Positions 1 to 6,303 of a DNA stretch of 9,062 bases are shown here, in pieces; the first letter of the stretch is position 1; every line of letters starts with the position of its first letter. The translations under genes were made by a program, and so were the position numbers. The notes below the pieces were generated by a model. The model worked only from the letters and a program-made list of their open reading frames with translations, was not told the DNA's origin and ran no database searches. Origin of the DNA: an uncultured Muribaculaceae bacterium (GTDB lineage Bacteria; Bacteroidota; Bacteroidia; Bacteroidales; Muribaculaceae); assembly GCA_910584495.1 (NCBI GenBank), contig CAJUAR010000089.1:1-9062 (forward strand). The letters run 5' to 3'.

Positions 1-291
1 CCATCCTTTTTGGTCAAGAGCGACTTTACGAACACGGCGGCAGAACTGACAGCCCGCGCCCGCTGGCGAAAGTTTCTGAGTTTCGGTGTGGGCTACCGTT
101 TCGATGATGCATTAATCATCAGCGTGGCAGCCGAATACCGCAACTTCTATATAGGCTACAGCTACGACTATGCCACATCGGCCATTCACCAGGCATCGTC
201 CGGAAGCCACGAAATAATGGCCGGATACAGCCTCAAGCTCGACCTCTCCGACAAAAACCGCCACCGACACAAAAGCGTGCGCATATTATAA
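1..291 (+). CDS. porP: PorP/SprF-family T9SS outer-membrane protein, C-terminal part (5' end outside window)
   Basis: The reading frame is open from base 1 to the TAA at 289-291 and gives the last 96 residues of a protein whose start lies upstream. The segment alternates polar and hydrophobic residues as in outer-membrane beta strands. It carries the family's usual ending: a YRF..AL segment, then IGYSYDYA, then GSHEIMAGYSLKL. PorP/SprF proteins are beta-barrels of roughly 300-350 residues that work with T9SS secretion and, in gliding species, with surface adhesins. The gene ends 39 bases before the gldK ATG, the same neighbour order as porP-porK-porL-porM-porN in Porphyromonas gingivalis, and this supports the call more strongly than the short sequence does. 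The tail after the last strand (about 14 residues, rich in His, Lys and Arg) is short and basic. A TTG at 11-13 is not a start; the frame simply continues from upstream. Which paralogue of this multi-copy family it is cannot be decided here. Confidence 0.8.
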   Translation, partial: PSFLVKSDFTNTAAELTARARWRKFLSFGVGYRFDDALIISVAAEYRNFYIGYSYDYATSAIHQASSGSHEIMAGYSLKLDLSDKNRHRHKSVRIL

Positions 292-330
292 AATTTGAAA
301 CATCCAATCATTCCTGCATCTGCAAGACAA

Positions 331-1782
331 ATGAAGAAAATAAGCCACATATTAATTACAATACTCGCCGCCGGAACACTCTTTGCCTCGTGTGCCGTTG
401 GCGGCTCGCGCTCGTCGGCCGGAGGAGAAGTGACCGGAATCGGAGGCACCGCTTGGACCGAACCTACCCCCTACGGAATGGTGCTCATCGACAGAGGTTC
501 CATGAAGATGGGCGTCAATAAGGATGATTCGCTGTGGAACCTGAAGGCTAACGCCAGAGGTATATCGGTCGACGGTTTCTGGATGGACGAAACCGAGATT
601 ACAAACGGAAAATACAAGCAGTTCGTAATATGGGTGCGAGACAGCATTATCCGCGAACGCCTCGCCGACCCGGCATACGGAGGTAACGAGGACTTCAAAA
701 TTGAAGAAGACCGCGAAGGCAACCCTGTGACACCTCATCTGAACTGGAACAAGCCTATTCCCTGGCGAAACCCCAACGAGGACGAGCTGCGCGCTATTGA
801 AAGCGTATACCGCACCAACCCGATTACCGGTGTCCGCGAACTCGACCACCGACAGCTCAACTACCGCTACGAAGTATACAACCAGACCGAAGCTGTGCGT
901 CGCCGCAACCGTCTGGACCCGCGTCGCCGCGACTATAACACCGACCACCCCGTGGCAACCGAGCTTCCGATGATTTCGAAGGATACTGCCTTCTTCAACG
1001 AGGAGGGCGAGATTGTGCGCCAAACAATTTCTCGCGCCCTCACCGGAGACTACGACTTCCTCAACACATACATTGTCAATGTCTACCCCGACACAACGGC
1101 TTGGGTAAACGATTTTGAAAACGCCTATAACGAGCCTTACGTGCGAATGTACTTTGCTCACGGAGGATACTCCGATTACCCCGTGGTGGGTGTGAGCTGG
1201 GAACAAGCTAATGCCTTTGCAAACTGGCGCACCGACTATCTCAAACGCTCGCTGGGCAAAGATGGGATATATATAGAGCCCTACCGCCTGCCAACCGAGG
1301 CTGAGTGGGAATATGCAGCCCGTGCCGGTGTGAACGAAAACCCCTACCCCTGGGAGGGCGACCTTACCATGAGCGAGGACAAGGGCTGTTTCTATGCCAA
1401 CTTCAAGCCACAGGAAGGAAACTATGTCAAGGACGGACACGTCATCACATCGCGGGTGGGAACATACACACCCAACGACTTCGGTCTCTACGACATGGCA
1501 GGTAACGTCAGCGAATGGACATCAACCGCGTTCACCGAAAGTGTGGGTCGCCTCACCAGCGACCTCAACCCCGAGTACCGCTACGATGCCGCTCTCGAAG
1601 ACCCCTACAAGATGAAACGAAAAATCATCCGTGGCGGCTCGTGGAAAGATGTGGCTCACAACATACGCTCCGACCTGCGCATGTGGGAGTACCAGAACGA
1701 GCAACGCTCCTACATCGGATTCCGTTGCGTGCGCTCACAGATTGGCTTTGCCAAAGGCCAGAAACAAAACTCAAAACGATAA
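331..1782 (+). CDS. gldK: GldK/PorK, T9SS outer-membrane ring lipoprotein
   Basis: GldK forms, with GldN, the periplasmic ring under the T9SS outer-membrane translocon. I choose the ATG at 331 (483 aa). It gives a clean lipoprotein signal with two Lys, a hydrophobic core and the lipobox LFASC, so Cys21 would be lipidated. A TTG at 295 would add 12 residues in front of that signal and is unlikely. The rest has the formylglycine-generating-enzyme (FGE/sulfatase-modifying) fold. Landmarks are GFWMDETEIT (82-91), YPVVGVSW (283-290), RLPTEAEWEYAAR (319-331), NDFGLYDMAGNVSEW (382-396) and RGGSW (434-438), with a final IGFRCVRS. A charged insert of about 190 residues separates the first two blocks, as in other GldK proteins. 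The two catalytic cysteines that follow the GGS motif in true FGE are Asp and Ile here, so the fold is structural and not enzymatic. The gene follows porP by 39 bases and precedes gldL by 27, with no terminator between. Confidence 0.96.
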   Translation: MKKISHILITILAAGTLFASCAVGGSRSSAGGEVTGIGGTAWTEPTPYGMVLIDRGSMKMGVNKDDSLWNLKANARGISVDGFWMDETEITNGKYKQFVIWVRDSIIRERLADPAYGGNEDFKIEEDREGNPVTPHLNWNKPIPWRNPNEDELRAIESVYRTNPITGVRELDHRQLNYRYEVYNQTEAVRRRNRLDPRRRDYNTDHPVATELPMISKDTAFFNEEGEIVRQTISRALTGDYDFLNTYIVNVYPDTTAWVNDFENAYNEPYVRMYFAHGGYSDYPVVGVSWEQANAFANWRTDYLKRSLGKDGIYIEPYRLPTEAEWEYAARAGVNENPYPWEGDLTMSEDKGCFYANFKPQEGNYVKDGHVITSRVGTYTPNDFGLYDMAGNVSEWTSTAFTESVGRLTSDLNPEYRYDAALEDPYKMKRKIIRGGSWKDVAHNIRSDLRMWEYQNEQRSYIGFRCVRSQIGFAKGQKQNSKR

Positions 1783-1809
1783 ATCTCTCCACTCCATACC
1801 TTCATCAAA

Positions 1810-2733
1810 ATGGGAAAAGTAGAAACATACCGTCGTGGCATCAGCGCTTTCATCAGCAGCGATAAAGGCCAGCGATTCTTCAATTTTGCTTATAGTATCG
1901 GTGCTGCTATCGTAATCTGGGGCGCACTGTTCAAAATCCTCCACCTGCCCGGCGGAAACACCCTCCTATCCATTGGTATGGGAACGGAGGTGCTGATGTT
2001 CGTGCTCACCGCTTTCGACCGTCCTCCAAAGGAATATGACTGGGAAGCCGTTTTTCCACAGCTGAAAAAAGAAGGCGAGGAAGCAGCCGGCGATGCCGAG
2101 GCCAGCCAGGCGGGCAGAGTGGTGATTAATGCAGCCTCCCAGGCAACAAACCAGGCTCCGCAGCAGGCTTCTGTCTATGGACCGGCCTCTTTGCCGGCCG
2201 ATGCACCCGTCGAGGCTCGCATGGCAGCTGCCACCGAGCAGTACCTCAGCCAAATGCAGGACATAGCAGCCCAGATGCAACAACTGCAGGAAACTACCAA
2301 AGCCCTCAACGAAGCTTCTACAGTGCTTCTCGACAGCTACAAAGCCATTACCGACAACTCGGCCGGAATCAGCGAAAGCTCGCAAGGCTACGTGGACCAG
2401 ATGCAGACCCTCTACCGCAACATCGGCGGTCTGAACACAATCTACGAGCTTCAGCTCCGCAGCGTATCTTCACAAATCGATTCCATCGACCGCGTGAACT
2501 GTGGCATAAAAGACATTCGCGACATGTACGAAAAGAGTGCAAACCAAAGCGCCCGCTACTGCGAAGAGACCGAACGCATGGCACGCTACATGCAGCAGCT
2601 CAACAGCATCTACGAGCGTATGATCGCCGCCATGACAGTGAACATGTACCACCCCGGAATGATGCCCACGCCTCCCGACATCAACAGCGTGAGCGTCAAC
2701 ACCGAAGCTATGCACAACAGCACCAAACAATAA
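1810..2733 (+). CDS. gldL: GldL/PorL, inner-membrane stator of the T9SS proton motor
   Basis: GldL (307 aa) forms the membrane ring that, with GldM, converts proton flow into motion that energises the T9SS. Two membrane helices lie at about residues 24-44 and 50-69, joined by a very short turn (HLPGG). Helix 1 carries Tyr28, Lys42 and His45, and helix 2 carries Glu60 in GTEVLMF. By manual alignment these match Tyr13, Lys27, His30 and Glu49 of Flavobacterium johnsoniae GldL, residues implicated in proton use, although the loop here is about 4 residues shorter. After DRPPKEYDWEAVFPQL comes an Ala/Gln-rich linker (about 85-125), then a long helical, probably coiled-coil, cytoplasmic region rich in Gln, Met and Glu (about 130-280). 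The ATG at 1810 is the only sensible start, preceded by TTCATCAAA and no Shine-Dalgarno. The stop is 3 bases from the gldM ATG, so the two motor subunits are probably translated together. Confidence 0.96.
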   Translation: MGKVETYRRGISAFISSDKGQRFFNFAYSIGAAIVIWGALFKILHLPGGNTLLSIGMGTEVLMFVLTAFDRPPKEYDWEAVFPQLKKEGEEAAGDAEASQAGRVVINAASQATNQAPQQASVYGPASLPADAPVEARMAAATEQYLSQMQDIAAQMQQLQETTKALNEASTVLLDSYKAITDNSAGISESSQGYVDQMQTLYRNIGGLNTIYELQLRSVSSQIDSIDRVNCGIKDIRDMYEKSANQSARYCEETERMARYMQQLNSIYERMIAAMTVNMYHPGMMPTPPDINSVSVNTEAMHNSTKQ

Positions 2734-2736
2734 ACG

Positions 2737-4302
2737 ATGGGAGCTAACAACAATCGTCTGTCGCCACGTCAGAAGATGATAAACCTCATGTATATCGTCC
2801 TGACGGCTATGCTCGCCCTCAATGTGTCGAGCGATGTGCTCGACGGCTTTACACAGGTGCACGACGGCCTCAAACGCTCCAATTCAGGATATAACGTGCG
2901 TAATGCCGCTGTCTATGGCCGCCTCGAAGCCCTCGCGCAGCAAAACCCCGAAAAAGCCGGGCCTTGGCTCTCCAAAGCCGATGACGTACGCCGCCGCACA
3001 GCAGCCATCTACACCTACGTCGACAGCCTCAAAAGCGCAATTGTGCGCAAAGCCGACGGCGACGACGGCGACCCCGAAAACATCCTCAACCGCGACGACC
3101 TCGAATCGGCAGCCGTCGTAATGCTCGCCCCGGGAGCCTCCAAAGGAAAGGACCTGCGTCTGCATGTCGACAAATATGCCGAATATATCGGAGCTTTTAT
3201 CCCCGACACCGCCAAGCAGCGTTCGGTGGCCGAAGCCCTCTCAACAGCTCCTATCAGCCGTCCGGGCATACCGACTCCTCTCCCATGGGAGGAAGCCAAA
3301 TTCGACCAGCAGCCTGTGGTTGCCGCCATCACTCTTCTTTCCAAATTGCAGAGCGACATTCTATACGCCGAGGGCGAGGCTCTTAACTCGCTCCTTGAGC
3401 AAGTGGATGCCGGCGATGTGCGCGTGAACGAACTAAACGCCTACGTCATGCCACAGTCCCGCCTGGTGATGCGCGGCAGCAAATATTCGGCCAGCATTGT
3501 CCTTGCCGCCGTCGACACCACTCAGCGTCCGCAGGTATATATCGAAGGAAAGGCTTTGCCTCAAGGCTCCGACATCTATGAAATCACAGCCGCGTCGACA
3601 GGCAATTTCGACTATAAAGGCTATCTCGAAGTGATGCACAGCGACGGCACTTCGACACGCCATGATTTCACCTCGTCCTACACCGTAATCGAGCCTATGG
3701 CCACAGTGTCGGCAACAATGATGAACGTGCTCTATGCCGGCATCGACAACCCCGTGGGCATCTCCGTGCCGGGCGTGGCAATGAACAACATTTCGGCATC
3801 GATGACAAACGGCACTCTCTCACGCCAGGGCGACCACTGGGTGGCACGCCCGGCAAAGGTGGGCGATGATGCCGTTGTAACCGTCACAGCAAACATGGAC
3901 GGACACCCCGTGACCATGGCCAGCACCACCTTCCGCGTACGCAAGCTCCCCGACCCCACTCCATTCATAGCATTCAAAGATGCCCAGGGTAACACCGACC
4001 GTTATCGCGGCGGCAAACCTTTCAAAAAAGCCACTCTTCTGGCTGCCAACGGTCTGGAAGCAGCAATCGACGACGGCCTGCTCAATACCCCTTTCACCGT
4101 CGAAAGCTTCGAAACCGTCTTCTTTGATTCCTCGGGCAACGCAATGCCCGAAGTGAGCCAGGGTGCTGCTTTCTCACAGCGCCAGAAACAGCAGTTCCAG
4201 CGTCTCAGTCGTGGAAAGAGGTTCTACATCTCGCGTATACGTGCCAAAGGCCCCGACGGTCTTGTCCGCGACCTTTCGCCTATGGAAGTAATAGTCAACT
4301 AA
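2737..4302 (+). CDS. gldM: GldM/PorM, T9SS motor shaft protein
   Basis: GldM (521 aa) has one N-terminal membrane helix inside the GldL ring and a long dimeric periplasmic shaft that reaches the GldKN ring. The start region LSPRQKMINLMYIVLTAMLA is the family signature: Arg11 lies just before the helix (about 14-31) and corresponds to Arg9 of F. johnsoniae GldM, proposed to interact with the GldL glutamate. A helical first domain follows (to about residue 220), including an acidic stretch DGDDGDPE (107-114) and PLPWEEAKF (181-189). The remainder is beta-rich, as expected for the D2-D4 domains. It includes MNVLYAGIDNPV (329-340), and YRGGKPFKKATLLAANGLEA near the C-terminus is the conserved D4 block contacting GldK/GldN. 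Length and domain order match the family. The gene starts 3 bases after gldL and ends 23 bases before gldN. No internal break is seen. Confidence 0.96.
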   Translation: MGANNNRLSPRQKMINLMYIVLTAMLALNVSSDVLDGFTQVHDGLKRSNSGYNVRNAAVYGRLEALAQQNPEKAGPWLSKADDVRRRTAAIYTYVDSLKSAIVRKADGDDGDPENILNRDDLESAAVVMLAPGASKGKDLRLHVDKYAEYIGAFIPDTAKQRSVAEALSTAPISRPGIPTPLPWEEAKFDQQPVVAAITLLSKLQSDILYAEGEALNSLLEQVDAGDVRVNELNAYVMPQSRLVMRGSKYSASIVLAAVDTTQRPQVYIEGKALPQGSDIYEITAASTGNFDYKGYLEVMHSDGTSTRHDFTSSYTVIEPMATVSATMMNVLYAGIDNPVGISVPGVAMNNISASMTNGTLSRQGDHWVARPAKVGDDAVVTVTANMDGHPVTMASTTFRVRKLPDPTPFIAFKDAQGNTDRYRGGKPFKKATLLAANGLEAAIDDGLLNTPFTVESFETVFFDSSGNAMPEVSQGAAFSQRQKQQFQRLSRGKRFYISRIRAKGPDGLVRDLSPMEVIVN

Positions 4303-4325
4303 ATGAAACATCTCATCTATAACTT

Positions 4326-5459
4326 ATGCATAAAATCATAAAAATAAGCCTTATAGCCCTTGTCACACTTGTCATGGCCACAGAAGCAATGGCACAAGAG
4401 ACAAGCCATGGCGTGGTGCGCCGCCGAAATGCCGACCGCAATGCGCCAAAGCAGCAGGACGGCTCGATGGTAACCGAGAGAATGCAGAATTTCTATTCTG
4501 ACAAAAACAGCTCGGTGAGCGATGCCGACCGACAGTGGATGAGAGTCATTTACCGCTCGCTCGACCTCGACAACGACAAGAACGCAGCCCTATATTACCC
4601 CGAAGAACCAACCGAAGGTCAGGAGAACCTCTTCCGAATCATCATGCGTCTGCTTGCCAACAACCAGATTTCAGCCTACGAGTATCTCGACGGTCGCGAA
4701 ATTTTCACCGACCAGTACAAAGTGAAGGTGAAAGACGTGCTCGACCGTTTCTATATTCCCTATACCGCTGCCAAAGGTTCAACCGAGAAGAACCCCAAAT
4801 ATACCATCGACCCCTCGGACGTGCCGACAAACGAAGTGCTCTCCTACTATGTGATTGAACGTTGGGAATTTGACACACGCCATAACCGTCTGCGCCCAGT
4901 GGTCGAGGCTATATGCCCCATGCTCCACCGCACCGGCGACTTCGGCGGTGAAGCCCTCAAATATCCGATGTTCTGGATCAAGTTCAACGACCTGCGCCCT
5001 TATCTTGCCGCCCAGACAATCTTTGTCGACGACGACAACAACTTGCCAACCTGCACCTACGACGACTTTTTCACCCTCAACATGTACGAGGGCGACATCT
5101 ACAAAACCCGCAACCTCAAAAACAAGTCAATGGCTCAGCAATATGCCGACCCCGATGCTCTCAAACGTGCTCAGGACAGCATACAGACCAGCCTGGACAA
5201 CTTCGAAAAGAAACTGTGGGTGCCTTCGCGAGAAGAAGTCATCGCCGCACGCGAGGCTCGCGAAGCTGCCGAAGCAGCAAAGGCCGACAGCACAAGCGTG
5301 AAGGAGGCGACCGAAAAAACCTCCAATACCCGCGCCGTGCGCCGCTCGGCAAAACGAAGCACCAAGGACAAGTCGTCGGGTCCGAAAGTGTCCAAACCAA
5401 AGTCAGTCAAAGCTTCATCCTCGTCGAATGCCACACGCTCGGTGCGCCGCCGTCGCTGA
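4326..5459 (+). CDS. gldN: GldN/PorN, periplasmic T9SS ring protein with long basic tail
   Basis: GldN (377 aa) binds the lipoprotein GldK and the tip of GldM in the periplasm, linking the motor to the outer-membrane translocon. The ATG at 4326 gives a standard signal peptide (HKIIK, hydrophobic core, AMA|Q) with predicted cleavage after Ala23. Family landmarks are WMRVIYRSLDL followed by ALYYPEEP, YYVIERWEFD (174-183) and PMFWIKF (214-220). After the conserved domain comes an Ala/Glu/Arg helix (REEVIAAREAREAAEAAKA). The last 47 residues (331-377) are a low-complexity Ser/Lys/Arg tail with 17 basic and only one acidic residue, ending in four Arg. This tail looks disordered and is not part of the core domain. 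An RRR motif also follows the signal peptide (HGVVRRRN). The last 32 bases of the gene overlap the start of gluQ in the +1 frame. Confidence 0.95.
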   Translation: MHKIIKISLIALVTLVMATEAMAQETSHGVVRRRNADRNAPKQQDGSMVTERMQNFYSDKNSSVSDADRQWMRVIYRSLDLDNDKNAALYYPEEPTEGQENLFRIIMRLLANNQISAYEYLDGREIFTDQYKVKVKDVLDRFYIPYTAAKGSTEKNPKYTIDPSDVPTNEVLSYYVIERWEFDTRHNRLRPVVEAICPMLHRTGDFGGEALKYPMFWIKFNDLRPYLAAQTIFVDDDNNLPTCTYDDFFTLNMYEGDIYKTRNLKNKSMAQQYADPDALKRAQDSIQTSLDNFEKKLWVPSREEVIAAREAREAAEAAKADSTSVKEATEKTSNTRAVRRSAKRSTKDKSSGPKVSKPKSVKASSSSNATRSVRRRR

Positions 5460-6303
5460 CTCTCCCGCCGGCCGTTTTGCTCCTTCTCCCACCGGGAGAA
5501 TGCACCTGGGCAACATCTACGCCGCTCTTCTGTCGTTCCTTTCGGCACGGCAGAAGGGCGGACGCTGGTTTTTGCGCATCGAGGACATCGACAGCCAACG
5601 CTCGCACCGCGAATATGCCCTGCAGATTATGGACGACCTTGAATGGCTCGGTCTGCAATGGGACGGCGAGCCGGTGTTCCAGAGCGAACGCAGCGACATA
5701 TACCTGCACTATCTCGAGGAGCTTTCGAAACGCGGTCTGCTCTACCCCTGCCGCTGCACACGCGCAGCTCTCCTGGCCTCGTCAGCACCACACGCCTCGG
5801 ACGGTCTCAGGCCCTATGCCGGCACATGCCGCCCGGCAACACCATGTTTCAATGCAGCATCCTTGCACGAAACTTTGCGGCTGCACATCGATGACAATGC
5901 CGTTGTTGAATTCGACGACACTATCTGCGGACACATGTCCGTCAAACCCGCCGACACCACCGGCGACTTTGTGGTGCGCCGTCGCGACGGGGCCTGGGCC
6001 TACCAGTTTGCTGTGGCCATAGACGATGCTCTGATGAGCATCACCGACGTTGTGCGAGGCAACGACCTTTTGCTCTCCACCGCCCCCCAGCGCTATCTCC
6101 AGCAATTGCTCGGCCTCGGCATGCCTTCGACCTACACCCACATACCACTGCTGACCAATGTCGACGGACAGAGACTGAGCAAACGCGATTCTTCATTGGC
6201 CATGGACGTGCTTCGCAGCAAATTCAGCCCCCGCGATCTTATTGTGCACATCTGCAGGCTTGCCAAACTCGAACCCGAACACGTTTTAACACAAATACCA
6301 TGA
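5428..6303 (+). CDS. gluQ: Glutamyl-Q tRNA(Asp) synthetase (GluQRS)
   Basis: GluQRS activates glutamate and attaches it to the queuosine base at position 34 of tRNA(Asp). It resembles the catalytic half of glutamyl-tRNA synthetase but lacks the anticodon-binding half; the 291 aa here fit that. The class I motif is GRFAPSPTGRMHLGN (15-29, HIGH variant HLGN), followed by RIEDID (50-55). A zinc site of the family type is formed by Cys108, Cys110, Tyr130 and Cys134. DVVRGNDLLLSTAPQRY is the usual core block, and LSKRD (250-254) is the KMSKS equivalent. I accept the ATG at 5428 although it lies 32 bases inside gldN. No other start precedes the essential RFAPSPTG segment, and starting at the later ATG (5500) would delete it. 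The stop overlaps the next gene's start by 4 bases (ATGA). The cytosolic tRNA-modification role has no obvious link to the T9SS genes upstream. Confidence 0.93.
   Translation: MPHARCAAVADSPAGRFAPSPTGRMHLGNIYAALLSFLSARQKGGRWFLRIEDIDSQRSHREYALQIMDDLEWLGLQWDGEPVFQSERSDIYLHYLEELSKRGLLYPCRCTRAALLASSAPHASDGLRPYAGTCRPATPCFNAASLHETLRLHIDDNAVVEFDDTICGHMSVKPADTTGDFVVRRRDGAWAYQFAVAIDDALMSITDVVRGNDLLLSTAPQRYLQQLLGLGMPSTYTHIPLLTNVDGQRLSKRDSSLAMDVLRSKFSPRDLIVHICRLAKLEPEHVLTQIP

Noticed and set aside
295..330. TTG at 295 as the gldK start
   Set aside because: It would place 12 extra residues ahead of a complete lipoprotein signal peptide that begins at the ATG at 331.
352..1440. A 362-codon open frame on the - strand opposite gldK
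   Set aside because: It lies wholly antisense to conserved FGE-fold codons of gldK, encodes a Val/His/Cys-rich product with no recognisable domain, and arises from the GC-biased codon pattern of the real gene.
4303..4341. Mini-ORF of 12 codons (ATG at 4303) directly after gldM
   Set aside because: It overlaps the gldN start in another frame and has no recognisable features; it could be a leader peptide but nothing supports that.
5216..6022. A 268-codon + strand frame across the gldN/gluQ junction
   Set aside because: It overlaps two well-supported genes in another frame, and its product is low-complexity Arg/Ser/Thr/Pro sequence typical of shadow frames.
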